From positions 18,132 through 53,012 of the forward strand of contig OMOF01000412.1 in NCBI GenBank assembly GCA_900290375.1: a stretch of 34,881 nucleotides of DNA. The letters run 5' to 3'. This DNA is from Candidatus Desulfosporosinus infrequens (GTDB taxonomy: Bacteria > Bacillota > Desulfitobacteriia > Desulfitobacteriales > Desulfitobacteriaceae). The position numbers and the translations under genes are program-made. The notes under the pieces are model-generated. The model was given only the letters and a program-made list of their open reading frames with translations. It was not told the origin of the DNA and searched no databases. Below, in pieces: positions 27,151 to 34,881 of this stretch; the first letter of the stretch is position 1; each line of letters starts with the position of its first letter.

Positions 27151-27355
27151 TCCTCTGGGGTTGGGTGAAATTCCCTACCGGCGGTAAAGCCCGCGAGCCT
27201 TTTGGCAGACCCGGTGTCATTCCGGGGCCGACAGTAAAGCATATGAAAGAAAATAACAACTCAAAGATGCCATGGATATTTTGCATATACAAAATAGTCT
27301 GGCAGACTGACTGGTTATTTACTTGAATGTGCCAAAAGTCTGGATGAAAAGAGGA
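27151..27355 (+). ncRNA. FMN riboswitch (RFN element) with a 101-nt loop insertion
   Basis: Conserved RFN blocks occur in order: GGGTGAAATTCCC (27,163-27,175), ACCGGCGGT (27,177-27,185), AGCCCGCGAGCC (27,188-27,199), GACCCGGTG (27,208-27,216), CCGACAGT (27,228-27,235) and AGTCTGGATG (27,337-27,346). P1 is TCCTCT (27,151-27,156) with AGAGGA (27,350-27,355). The stretch between the last two blocks is 101 nt instead of a few and is filled by a palindromic repeat. FMN binding should stop transcription at the downstream terminator ahead of ribD. Confidence 0.95.
27238..27333 (+). repeat. Palindromic repeat copy C inside the FMN riboswitch
   Basis: The first 46 nt match copy A at 44 positions. The last 33 nt (27,301-27,333) read in reverse complement resemble the left arm again (GGCA..., AAATAAC, AGTCA, TGCC), so the unit is an imperfect inverted repeat of about 96 nt. 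The apex is a perfect TATTTTG/CAAAATA stem (27,277-27,283 with 27,290-27,296) around a CATATA loop. As a self-folding hairpin it would extend the aptamer stem rather than break the core. Confidence 0.8.
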
Positions 27356-27408
27356 ACAGCTAAAATTAAGCGTTTTCGCGCTTTATTTGAGTTGTGACTT
27401 TGTAACCC

Positions 27409-27440
27409 AACACCCGGAGAAATAATCGGGTGTTTTTTTT
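27409..27440 (+). terminator. Riboswitch expression-platform terminator
   Basis: AACACCCG (27,409-27,416) pairs with CGGGTGTT (27,427-27,434) and is followed by a run of T. It lies 54 nt after the aptamer and 117 nt before ribD, the place expected for FMN-controlled termination. A small AAGCG/CGCTT hairpin lies between (27,368-27,383). Confidence 0.88.
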
Positions 27441-27556
27441 ACCTATTTTTATGGTTTTATGGAGACACTAAGTCGCGAACTACTCCTGCTCGAAATGGAG
27501 GGTTTCAATATATTAGGCGACGACAGAAGATCCTTAAATTAAGAAAGGGTTTTTTT

Positions 27557-28693
27557 ATGAAAGAATCAAGTCCTTCTAATTCGATGGATGAAAAGTTTAT
27601 GCGAAGAGCACTTGAGCTAGCGGTCAAAGCAATAGGCAGAACCAGTCCTAATCCTCTGGTGGGATGTGTTATTGTCAAGGACAATCTCGTCATCGGAGAA
27701 GGGTATCACCTTAAGGCCGGAACTCCTCACGCAGAAGTTCATGCTCTCACAGCTGCCGGAGATCAAGCACGCGGCGCGACGGCTTTTGTAACCTTGGAAC
27801 CGTGTTCGCATTTTGGTCGGACTCCGCCCTGTGCCGATGCCCTGATCTGTGCTGGAATCAAACGAGTTGTCGTAGCCATGGTAGATCCCAATCCGTTGGT
27901 CGCTGGTCGGGGCATAGACCGTTTACGTGAAGCCGGAATTAAAGTGGACGTGGGTCTCTTGCTAGAGGAAGCCTACGTTATCAATGAAATTTTCGTTAAA
28001 GTGATCACCTCAGGATTACCTTTTGTTGTGTATAAAACTGCGATGACTTTAGACGGGAAGATTGCCACTGAGACGGGGGATTCACGCTGGGTAAGTCAAG
28101 CAGAGTCGCGCCATTATGTTCATCAGCTACGAGATCGCTACGATGTCATCTTGGCGGGAAGTGAAACAGTCCTCCAGGATAACCCCACCCTCAATTGTCG
28201 GCTCCCCGGTGGAAGAGACCCGATTCGGCTCATTGTTGATGGACAATTACGTATTTCAGAAGAAGCTCATGTGCTTACCGCCTCAGAACACAGTCCTTGT
28301 ATTATAGCGACCACCCAGGCGGCCTCTCCAGACAAGGTTGCACGCCTCAACGACCTCGAACAGGTTGAAGTATGGCAATATGACACTCCCCGACATGTCC
28401 CACTCGAGAAACTTCTACGTGACCTTGTTCATCGCGGTTGGACAAGTGTGTTACTAGAGGGGGGCGGCGGGCTAGCGGGCGCACTCCTTAACGAACAGTG
28501 TATTGATAAAATTGAGTTTTTTATTGCGCCTAAGTTTGTGGGGGGAAACGGCCCTTCGCCCCTTTCAGGTTTACATATCCAGCATATGTCAGACGCCTTA
28601 GAACTTCATGATCTCCACATTGATCTGAATTCGGGCGATCTCCATGTTACTGGATATATGTCTAGATCAGAGTTCAGAGGTCTGAAGCCCTAG
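27557..28693 (+). CDS. ribD: Bifunctional riboflavin deaminase/reductase
   Basis: A 378-residue two-domain enzyme that deaminates and then reduces the pyrimidine intermediate of riboflavin synthesis. The N-terminal deaminase (about 12-155) has the zinc site HAEVHAL and PCSHFGRTPPC. The C-terminal reductase has TLDGKIATETGDSRW, ILAGSETVLQDNP and LLEGGGGLAGALL. Start ATG with AAAGGG upstream. It is the first gene after the FMN riboswitch and is followed by ribE 33 nt later. Confidence 0.97.
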   Translation: MKESSPSNSMDEKFMRRALELAVKAIGRTSPNPLVGCVIVKDNLVIGEGYHLKAGTPHAEVHALTAAGDQARGATAFVTLEPCSHFGRTPPCADALICAGIKRVVVAMVDPNPLVAGRGIDRLREAGIKVDVGLLLEEAYVINEIFVKVITSGLPFVVYKTAMTLDGKIATETGDSRWVSQAESRHYVHQLRDRYDVILAGSETVLQDNPTLNCRLPGGRDPIRLIVDGQLRISEEAHVLTASEHSPCIIATTQAASPDKVARLNDLEQVEVWQYDTPRHVPLEKLLRDLVHRGWTSVLLEGGGGLAGALLNEQCIDKIEFFIAPKFVGGNGPSPLSGLHIQHMSDALELHDLHIDLNSGDLHVTGYMSRSEFRGLKP

Positions 28694-28726
28694 AAGGGAC
28701 TGAGATGCTTTAGGGAGGGGATATAC

Positions 28727-29380
28727 ATGTTTACCGGAATTGTTGAAGAACTGGGGATGGTACGAGCCCTTCGCCTCTTGCCAGAATCAGGACAACTTAC
28801 GCTCGAGGGAAAAAAAGTTCTTAATGGAACCCAGATTGGAGATAGTATCGCCATCAACGGCGTTTGCCTAACAGTCATTCGCCAAAGTGAGCGCGAGTTC
28901 ACAGTGGATGTGATGGCAGAAACGTTGGCCAAAACAAATTTGACCGAGCTTAAAAGCGGGAGCCGTGTCAACCTAGAACGGGCGTTACAGCTTCAAACCC
29001 GTTTAGGTGGACATCTGGTCAGTGGGCATGTCGATGGAGTCGGTAACATTCGCCGAATTACCCCATGGGGCATCGCCCAAGTCTATGAAATAACTGCCCC
29101 TCCAGCCCTGCTTTCCTTTGTATTGCCAAAAGGCTCTATTGCTATTGACGGAATATCGCTAACAGTCATTGATGTCGAAGCCGAGTACTTTACAGTCTCT
29201 CTAATTCCTCATACGTTTGAGCAAACCACGCTCGGATTAAAAGGGATTGGCTCCAGCGTCAACCTTGAAACAGACCTTATCGGCAAATATGTTGCTCGTT
29301 TTATGGGATTAAACACGGCAACCAGCAAAGATAAACAAGCTCTTTCTCTGGGTTTTTTGGCCGACCATGGATTTGCTTAG
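28727..29380 (+). CDS. ribE: Riboflavin synthase alpha chain
   Basis: A 217-residue riboflavin synthase that makes riboflavin from two lumazine molecules. It has the canonical start MFTGIVEELG and two lumazine-binding repeats, each with a GDSIAINGVCLTV or GSIAIDGISLTV block, and GHLVSGHVDGVG at the start of repeat two. Length is typical. GGGAGGGG precedes the ATG. Middle gene of the rib operon. Confidence 0.97.
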   Translation: MFTGIVEELGMVRALRLLPESGQLTLEGKKVLNGTQIGDSIAINGVCLTVIRQSEREFTVDVMAETLAKTNLTELKSGSRVNLERALQLQTRLGGHLVSGHVDGVGNIRRITPWGIAQVYEITAPPALLSFVLPKGSIAIDGISLTVIDVEAEYFTVSLIPHTFEQTTLGLKGIGSSVNLETDLIGKYVARFMGLNTATSKDKQALSLGFLADHGFA

Positions 29381-29427
29381 ACTGTTCGTCTTCAATGAAA
29401 GTAAATAATATTTAAGGAGTGAATAGC

Positions 29428-30669
29428 ATGTCATTTAATACGGTAGAAGAAGCCTTGGACGATATTCGACAAGGTAAGATGATCGTTATGGTAGATGATG
29501 AGGATCGTGAAAACGAAGGGGATCTGGTCATGGCCGCTGAAATGGCAACCCCAGAAGCGATCAATTTTATGGCGACCTATGGCCGTGGGCTGATCTGTGT
29601 ACCGATGACTAGAGATCGGATACGCGCTTTACAACTTGAACAGATGGTCAGTAATAACACGGATCCCCATGGAACAGCCTTTACTGTAAGTGTTGATTCT
29701 GTAACAAGCTCTACGGGGATCTCCGCCTTTGAACGAGCGGATACAGTTAAAGTTCTGGCAAACCCCAATAGCGGGCCAACTGAATTACAACGCCCCGGCC
29801 ATATTTTTCCGCTTCAAGCCCGCGAAGGTGGAGTATTGGTTCGAGCCGGGCACACTGAAGGCTCTGTAGATTTAGCGCGTCTGGCTGGGCTCCAGCCCGC
29901 AGGCCTCATTTGCGAGATTTTGAATGAAGACGGAACAATGGCCCGAGTGCCAGATTTACAACTTTTTGTCGAGAAGCATAATTTGAAATTAATTACCCTT
30001 AAAGATCTCATTAGCTATCGCCGCCAATCGGAGAAGCTCATCGAAAGGGTTGAAAGTATCCATCTCCCTACGGAGTTTGGCGACTTTAGGGCCATCGGCT
30101 ATCTTAGTATCGTCGATCACGATGAACACATCGCTTTGGTTAAAGGGACAGTCGATGATGGGAAGCCTGTCCTTGTCCGGGTACACTCTGAGTGTCTGAC
30201 GGGAGATGTTTTTCATTCTCTGCGCTGTGACTGCGGAGACCAGCTCTCTGCAGCATTAGAGGAAATCGAACGTGAAGGACGTGGTGTATTACTCTATATG
30301 CGTCAAGAAGGCCGTGGGATCGGCTTGTTGAATAAACTAAGGGCCTATAAACTTCAAGAAGAAGGAAAAGACACTGTAGAAGCAAACCTAGCCTTAGGAT
30401 TTCCAGAAGACTTACGTGATTATGGTGTAGGCGCTCAGATTTTAGCAGACCTCGGAATTTCCGAAGTGCGCTTAATGACCAACAATCCACGTAAAATTGT
30501 GGGTCTTGAGGGGTATGGCTTGAAAGTAGTCGAACGTGTTCCTGTAGATATCCCCTCTAAACCGGAGAATTCTAAATATCTTTGCACCAAAAAAAATAAA
30601 ATGGGTCATTATCTAAAAGAAGTTCAACCAAACACTTGTGACCAATTTGTCAAAACTAATATTGTATAA
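29428..30669 (+). CDS. ribBA: Bifunctional DHBP synthase / GTP cyclohydrolase II
   Basis: A 413-residue fusion that supplies both precursors of lumazine. The N-terminal DHBP synthase has [18 protein letters not shown] and [16 protein letters not shown]. The C-terminal GTP cyclohydrolase II has the zinc site [20 protein letters not shown] and [19 protein letters not shown] start at the ATG at 29,428, which has AAGGAGTG upstream; a GTG 9 nt earlier overlaps that site. Length matches the family. Confidence 0.97.
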   Translation: MSFNTVEEALDDIRQGKMIVMVDDEDRENEGDLVMAAEMATPEAINFMATYGRGLICVPMTRDRIRALQLEQMVSNNTDPHGTAFTVSVDSVTSSTGISAFERADTVKVLANPNSGPTELQRPGHIFPLQAREGGVLVRAGHTEGSVDLARLAGLQPAGLICEILNEDGTMARVPDLQLFVEKHNLKLITLKDLISYRRQSEKLIERVESIHLPTEFGDFRAIGYLSIVDHDEHIALVKGTVDDGKPVLVRVHSECLTGDVFHSLRCDCGDQLSAALEEIEREGRGVLLYMRQEGRGIGLLNKLRAYKLQEEGKDTVEANLALGFPEDLRDYGVGAQILADLGISEVRLMTNNPRKIVGLEGYGLKVVERVPVDIPSKPENSKYLCTKKNKMGHYLKEVQPNTCDQFVKTNIV

Positions 30670-30700
30670 GCATCTTTAGTAAAGAAGGGACGATTTACCG

Positions 30701-31162
30701 ATGAAAACTTATGAAGGAAACTTAATGGCTGAAGGGCTAAAGATTGGAATTATTGCTGCACGATTTAATGAATTTATCACGAGCAAATTAGTCGGGGGGG
30801 CAATTGATGCGCTCCGCCGACACGGGGTGCTTGAAGACGATATTGAATTTGCTTGGGTTCCAGGCGCCTTCGAAATTCCACTTGTGGCTCAAAAAATGGC
30901 ACTTTCTAAGCGCTATGATGCCATCATTTGCCTTGGTGCCGTCATTCGCGGCGCTACTCCTCATTTTGATCTTGTTAGCAATGAGGTCAGTAAAGGAATC
31001 GCACACGTAGGCTTGCAAACTGGTGTTCCTGTAATATTTGGTGTTTTAGCCACCGATAGTATTGAGCAAGCAATTGAACGAGCGGGGACCAAAGCTGGAA
31101 ACAAAGGATTTGACGCAGCTATGACTGCTATTGAAACCGCAAACTTGCTTAAATCTTTTTAA
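30701..31162 (+). CDS. ribH: 6,7-dimethyl-8-ribityllumazine synthase
   Basis: A 153-residue lumazine synthase that condenses DHBP with the ribityl pyrimidine. Visible motifs are [42 protein letters not shown] and [17 protein letters not shown], with the catalytic His in TPHFD. Family members form 60-subunit shells. Start ATG with AAGGGACG upstream. It is the last rib gene; no strong terminator follows before the sigma-factor gene. Confidence 0.97.
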   Translation: MKTYEGNLMAEGLKIGIIAARFNEFITSKLVGGAIDALRRHGVLEDDIEFAWVPGAFEIPLVAQKMALSKRYDAIICLGAVIRGATPHFDLVSNEVSKGIAHVGLQTGVPVIFGVLATDSIEQAIERAGTKAGNKGFDAAMTAIETANLLKSF

Positions 31163-31251
31163 GGCCATCTGTGATCCAGTTAGTAAGATATGGAGGATTG
31201 TCCACAAAAAAGCCCTTGTCAAAAGGTATAATTTTTAATAGACTCTAGTAG

Positions 31252-31908
31252 ATGCTTGTGTCTATTATTGATAAGGAGTTGAGTGCCATCACTTCCAAGA
31301 TAAGCGCCCTCGATAATGAAACGGCGTTGCTTGAAGCAGCGCGCTCAGGCAATCAAGAGGCTTTAAATGAGATAATTCAGCACTATGAACCTGAAATACG
31401 CATGATCGCCTGTAAATATTTTTTGCCAAGGGCGGATTATGATGACCTGATACAAGAAGGTCGAATCGCGATTTATAGAGCGATACTCGCTTATGATCTA
31501 AACCAAGACATTCCTTTCCTTCATTTTGTAAGAATGGTCATTAAACGCAAACTGATTGATAGCTTACGTAAATATACTCGCCAAAAACACGTCAATTTAA
31601 ATGAAGCCTTTTCACTAAATAATGCGATTTCAGAATCAGAGGAAACAAACTTCTTGTCACTTTTACGGAACGCCGAGGATCCGGAATCAATGGTGATTGC
31701 TAATGACGAAGCCCGTTCTATGATTGACGGTTTAAACAAAGATCTGTCCAATCTTGAGCGTTTGGTGTTTGACCATTATTTCCTACAAGGCTTTAAACAA
31801 CGTGAAGTATCTGAACACTTAGGACTTCATCCAAAGTCTTTAGACAACGCGATTCAACGGATTCGGCGTAAAACAGTACTATATCAATCGCGCCAAATGG
31901 TTGGCTAG
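31252..31908 (+). CDS. SigH-like sigma-70 family factor
   Basis: A 218-residue sigma factor that resembles SigH (Spo0H) across its length. Region 2 runs from about 45 to 115 with YDDLIQEGRIAIYRAI (core binding) and MVIKRKLIDSLRKYTRQKH (-10 recognition). Region 4 is from about 162 to 205 with LERLVFDHYFLQGFKQREV and a helix-turn-helix ending SLDNAIQRIRRK. The ATG lacks a ribosome binding site, whereas an AAGGAG lies inside the frame (31,271-31,276); the true start is uncertain. It is co-oriented with a membrane protein gene 12 nt downstream. The regulon is unknown. Confidence 0.88.
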   Translation: MLVSIIDKELSAITSKISALDNETALLEAARSGNQEALNEIIQHYEPEIRMIACKYFLPRADYDDLIQEGRIAIYRAILAYDLNQDIPFLHFVRMVIKRKLIDSLRKYTRQKHVNLNEAFSLNNAISESEETNFLSLLRNAEDPESMVIANDEARSMIDGLNKDLSNLERLVFDHYFLQGFKQREVSEHLGLHPKSLDNAIQRIRRKTVLYQSRQMVG

Positions 31909-31920
31909 AGGAGGGTTCTG

Positions 31921-32451
31921 ATGCATTCGTTTTCCAGTTTTGTCTTTTCCTGTCGAATGCAACTATCACGCTTGAAAAGACGTAAATTTGTTGTTTGTTT
32001 GAGTGTTTTATTGATTGTGGTTATCATAGTTTTTGTTCCCTCAGTCTATCAGGAAAGTTGGCTAGATCCCTTTAGTACCCTCAACGTCCCCAATCGCGAA
32101 CTTCACCCTTTAGCGATTACTAAACTAGGAATGGTGAATTCTGAGGATCCATTTCATCCGTATTACTATATTAATACAGGGAAAATCCATGAATTGATGC
32201 GTGACTTACAACATGCGACTCCCCTCTCTTCAACTGATCAAACCCTAGTGCCATTAGAAAATCAAAAGGTACTGTATTTCACGTTACACCGGGAGCTCTC
32301 ACACTACCATACAACGGAAGACTACGCCCTGCAGTACTACCCAGCCAAGAGTATTGTACGTTTTGGACAACAAGAGTTTCGAATTAATGAGTCTACTGTC
32401 TATGCTTTTACCCAAATCACAGGTAGCATGACCACCGGATGGTGGAAATAG
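31921..32451 (+). CDS. Single-pass membrane protein of unknown function
   Basis: A 176-residue protein. A basic N-terminus (RLKRRK) is followed by a membrane helix (about 22-42, VVCLSVLLIVVIIVFVP), leaving a soluble domain of about 130 residues outside the cytoplasm. That domain has strand-like patterning and an ALQYYPAKSIVRFG block. It starts 12 nt after the sigma-factor stop with AGGAGGG upstream, so it is translationally linked to it. This layout is common for sigma/anti-sigma pairs, but the short cytoplasmic part (about 20 residues) is too small for a known anti-sigma domain. I do not assign a function. Confidence 0.75.
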   Translation: MHSFSSFVFSCRMQLSRLKRRKFVVCLSVLLIVVIIVFVPSVYQESWLDPFSTLNVPNRELHPLAITKLGMVNSEDPFHPYYYINTGKIHELMRDLQHATPLSSTDQTLVPLENQKVLYFTLHRELSHYHTTEDYALQYYPAKSIVRFGQQEFRINESTVYAFTQITGSMTTGWWK

Positions 32452-32452
32452 T

Positions 32453-32492
32453 AAATAAAGAGCCGGGAACTTTTGTTCCCGGCTCTTTATTT
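32453..32492. terminator. Strong bidirectional terminator
   Basis: An 18-bp perfect stem, 32,453-32,470 with 32,475-32,492 (core GAGCCGGGAAC), with a TTTT loop. It closes the sigma-factor unit on the plus strand and the coat-like gene pair on the minus strand. Confidence 0.92.
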
Positions 32493-32503
32493 ATACGCTT
32501 GTC

Positions 32504-32701
32504 TTAAGCGATGCCACCGTTTTGGTTAATCAACTTGCTGACTTTACTATGGGCATTAGTCGCTTCATTGGCTAAACGTAAGTAGATATTTCTCAGATCG
32601 CCATGATGGGCACGCGTAGCCAACGTCATGAATCCCATTGCGGCACTAGCTGCGTCTTTTTCGTAATCATAAAGCATGTCCAAGTCCGTGAATTGACTCA
32701 T
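32504..32701 (-). CDS. Small CotF-like protein
   Basis: A 65-residue all-helical protein. The pattern YDYEKDAASAAMGFMTLATRA...LRNIYLRLANEATNAHSKV resembles the helical hairpin of CotF-type spore coat proteins, which look like half a ferritin bundle. GGGGGG-type ribosome binding site before the ATG. It is 17 nt after a similar-sized gene. Spore coat role is inferred from family likeness only. Confidence 0.72.
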   Translation of the reverse strand: MSQFTDLDMLYDYEKDAASAAMGFMTLATRAHHGDLRNIYLRLANEATNAHSKVSKLINQNGGIA

Positions 32702-32718
32702 TGTCGAAGCCCCCCTTT

Positions 32719-32928
32719 CTATTGTAGTTCAGCCATTCCCTTGCTAAAATATCCCAATACATCTTCTAACCCTTTAGCTTGTTCTTTGAAAAATCCCTTT
32801 ACAGCAGCATCTTGTGCCATTTCATTGTACATTTGGCACTTTTTCATGGCAGTTTCAGTTTCAATACGACTTCTTGTTAACATTCCTTGATCTAGGATTT
32901 TCTTCATTTCGATATCATTTAGTTGCAT
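32719..32928 (-). CDS. Small helical coat-like protein
   Basis: A 69-residue all-helical protein (MKKILDQGMLTRSRIETETAM region and a GFFKEQAKGLEDVLGYF helix). It precedes the CotF-like gene by 17 nt, with AAGGAGGG before its ATG. The two may be the two halves of a four-helix coat module. Both are well below the length of full CotF (about 160), so they could be separate half-domains that pair. Function inferred. Confidence 0.68.
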   Translation of the reverse strand: MQLNDIEMKKILDQGMLTRSRIETETAMKKCQMYNEMAQDAAVKGFFKEQAKGLEDVLGYFSKGMAELQ

Positions 32929-33162
32929 CTTAGATCCCTCCTTTTTAAAAACTATTTCTAAATACCATTTTCAGGATGTGCAAAAAGACCATAAATTATA
33001 CACAATCCTGATAAAACTTCAAAACAATCGAAGTTTTCATGAAAGATAATATTTGCAGATGTTATATTTAGGACTATTGAGGCTTCACTTAGAGCTTAGG
33101 AGATGATACAAACGCCATTATTATGAAACCACCCGCAATCAGACTTCAGCTTCTGACCTCTG

Positions 33163-34881
33163 TCATTTGGTTATTCCATATTCTTTCCAGCGCTGATCAA
33201 CAAGTTTGACGGTCGCCGCGTCTGGGATTACTTCCCCAGGATAACCCGGTTTCATCCGCGCATCGATCAAAATTGGACCATGGTATACCAAGCGGTGCAA
33301 GCGCATCTCTGTCGCGGCATAGATATCATAAGCGGGGTCAAAGCGGGTAAAGACTTGCCAAAGAAAACCGGTTTGCTCTAAGGCAAGAGCCAAATCATCC
33401 ACCAAAATTACCAAGGGCCAAGCCTGGAACGGTTCAGCCTGAAGATGAGTTAACACGACATTAGCAAGCTCCGGGGCATTATCAAACGTGGGAGCATCTA
33501 ATAATAAGCAACCCGCGCAGAAGGGTTTAATACCTTTAATACCGGGCAGTGTACCCCCTTCTATATGTCGTGGCAAGTCACGCTTAGAGGTTCCTAAGCC
33601 AAGCATTATGGCCTTGCTACCGTGATTAAGACGTCGACCAGTATAGTCCAGAGTATCCATGGACGTTTCATTGAGAATTAAAAGATCAGATTCCGGTTCA
33701 AAGCGCGCCAAAACAGTTTCCAAGAGAGATTTGAAATCTTGTAGGTCAAGTTGGACATCGGTCAGGATCAAAAACTTCGTCAAGGTCAGCTGCCCTTCGC
33801 CTAGAATTCGGAAAGCGTGGGCCAATGCTTCACGGTGATAGCTTTCCCGGACAATGGCTGCCGCCAGAGCGTGAAAGCCGGTTTCGGCATACGTCCAAAG
33901 CGCTTTAACTCCTGTCATGACCACCGGAAACATCGGGGATAACAAGGATTGCAAGTATTCACCTATAAAATAGTCTTCCTGGCGAGGCTTGCCTACTACG
34001 GTAGCCGGGTAGATCGCATCCCGCCGATGGTAAACAGTATGTACATTAAAGAGCGGGAAATCATGCGTCAGGGAATAATAGCCGTAGTGATCTCCAAACG
34101 GCCCTTCCGGCTTTCGGAGTTTTGCGGGCACGGTTCCACAGATGGCAAACTCTGCTTCGGCAATGAGGGCGTGGGGATGGGTCGGAACCTTAACACGGGA
34201 AAGTTTTTCCCCCATTAAAAAAGATGTGAAGATAAGCTCGGGAAGCATTTCCGGTAGAGGAGCAATAGCAGAAAGAATCAGAGCCGGGGGACCACCTAAG
34301 AAAAGGGTTGTAGGAAGACCCTGTTCCAAGCGCTCTGCTTCATAATAGTGAAATCCCCCTCCCTTATGAATCTGCCAGTGAATGCCGGTCTGATTGGGGC
34401 CATAAATTTGAATGCGATACATGCCGAGATTATGTTCTCCTGTTACTGGGTGTTCTGTATAGACTAATGGCAACGTCACAAAAGGGCCACCGTCTTCTGG
34501 CCAACTGGTAAGTACCGGGAGTCGAGTCAAATCCACAGAGCGTTCCTGAATCTCAAGGACGGGGGCGTGCTTTTGATTTACTGCGCGAAGCCCACTTTTA
34601 ACCAAAGAAAGCATCCAGTCCTTTTCCTGCCAAAGTACAGAAGGTTTTGGCGGGAGCAAACGATGCAAGGCCGAAACGGCACGCTGTACTGTCTCTTCAG
34701 GCTTTGGTCCGATGGCCAGGTCAACGCGTCGTCGAGTTCCAAATAAATTAGTAACGACTGGAAAAGAGCTTCCCTTAACTCGCTTGAACAATAGAGCCGG
34801 GCCTTCTTCTGCAATGACACGACGGTGGATTTCTGCCAACTCTAGATAGGGGTCAACCTCTGTCTCAATCTCGACAATTTG
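33163..34881 (-). CDS. UbiD-family decarboxylase (5' end outside window)
   Basis: At least 572 residues of a UbiD-type prenylated-FMN-dependent decarboxylase. The frame is open to the right edge and its first residues (EVDPYLELAEIHRR) match the family N-terminus, so the start is just outside. Motifs seen are ALLFKRVKGSSFPVVTNLFG, LGMYRIQIYGPNQTGIHWQ, KPEGPFGDHYGYY (catalytic Glu region) and GSKAIMLGLGTSKRD. UbiD enzymes act on 4-hydroxybenzoate precursors of quinones or on aromatic acids; the UbiX-type prenyltransferase that makes the cofactor is not in the window. Not enough to choose a substrate. Confidence 0.9.
   Translation of the reverse strand, partial: QIVEIETEVDPYLELAEIHRRVIAEEGPALLFKRVKGSSFPVVTNLFGTRRRVDLAIGPKPEETVQRAVSALHRLLPPKPSVLWQEKDWMLSLVKSGLRAVNQKHAPVLEIQERSVDLTRLPVLTSWPEDGGPFVTLPLVYTEHPVTGEHNLGMYRIQIYGPNQTGIHWQIHKGGGFHYYEAERLEQGLPTTLFLGGPPALILSAIAPLPEMLPELIFTSFLMGEKLSRVKVPTHPHALIAEAEFAICGTVPAKLRKPEGPFGDHYGYYSLTHDFPLFNVHTVYHRRDAIYPATVVGKPRQEDYFIGEYLQSLLSPMFPVVMTGVKALWTYAETGFHALAAAIVRESYHREALAHAFRILGEGQLTLTKFLILTDVQLDLQDFKSLLETVLARFEPESDLLILNETSMDTLDYTGRRLNHGSKAIMLGLGTSKRDLPRHIEGGTLPGIKGIKPFCAGCLLLDAPTFDNAPELANVVLTHLQAEPFQAWPLVILVDDLALALEQTGFLWQVFTRFDPAYDIYAATEMRLHRLVYHGPILIDARMKPGYPGEVIPDAATVKLVDQRWKEYGITK

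Noticed and set aside
27296..27302. A second AGTCTGG in the riboswitch insertion that could be the conserved 3' block
   Set aside because: It is not followed by ATGAAAAGAGG and cannot close P1; the copy at 27,337 is followed by both. It is part of the repeat arm.
31214..31224. CCTT/AAGG hairpin after ribH as a terminator
   Set aside because: A 4-bp stem is too weak; the T-rich stretch is as well explained by the -10 region of the sigma gene.

Overview
The window comes from a low- to mid-GC, endospore-forming, anaerobic Firmicute. The best fit is a Desulfosporosinus/Desulfitobacterium-type member of the Peptococcaceae sensu lato. The reasons are a complete clostridial-type carbonyl-branch Wood-Ljungdahl (acs) operon, a DegS/DegU pair with the Bacillus architecture, a DnaD/DnaC-type primosome pair, a SigH-like sigma factor, small CotF-like coat proteins, strong AGGAGG-type ribosome binding sites and an FMN riboswitch ahead of ribDE-BA-H. 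The genus is an inference; the window has no 16S rRNA gene.

Layout. 1-2,990: the edge of a dispersed palindromic repeat, an OsmC-like protein, an ANTAR antiterminator with a degenerate receiver, and two membrane proteins I do not recognise, separated by a 23-bp perfect hairpin. 2,991-6,160 (minus): a PHP phosphoesterase, a membrane-anchored beta-sandwich protein and a DnaD-DnaC replication-initiation pair, delimited by clear terminators. 6,394-8,737: an HD hydrolase (plus) and a beta-CASP metallo-beta-lactamase ribonuclease (minus). 8,921-11,637 (minus): an unknown 277-residue protein, then degS and degU. 11,925-23,162 (minus): the acs operon, transcribed cooC - acsA (CO dehydrogenase) - acsB (acetyl-CoA synthase) - acsC - acsV - cooC/acsF - acsD - acsE. 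A 609-nt gene-free stretch lies upstream of it, followed by tRNA-Pro(CGG). 24,034-26,383 (minus): a YgjP-type metallopeptidase-like protein, trpF and an RluA-type pseudouridine synthase. 26,547-31,162 (plus): a GNAT acetyltransferase, then the FMN riboswitch and ribD-ribE-ribBA-ribH. 31,252-32,451: a SigH-like sigma factor and a single-pass membrane protein. 32,504-34,881 (minus): two small coat-like proteins and a UbiD-family decarboxylase that runs off the right edge.

How the genes work together. AcsA reduces CO2 to CO. AcsE moves the methyl group of methyl-tetrahydrofolate onto the AcsCD corrinoid protein. AcsV re-reduces inactivated corrinoid. AcsB joins methyl, CO and CoA into acetyl-CoA. 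The two CooC-type ATPases probably load nickel into AcsA and AcsB. All cluster ligands I could check are present, so the operon looks functional. No methyl-branch (folate) genes are in the window. The rib genes make riboflavin under FMN feedback.

The most unusual signal is in the FMN riboswitch (aptamer 27,151-27,355). The loop between the conserved CCGACAGT and AGTCTGGATG blocks is about 101 nt instead of a few nt. It is filled by a roughly 96-nt imperfect palindrome that belongs to a repeat family with two further copies in this window (32-77 and 11,721-11,780). A point difference specific to this copy creates a 10-base perfect complement to the riboswitch expression platform.
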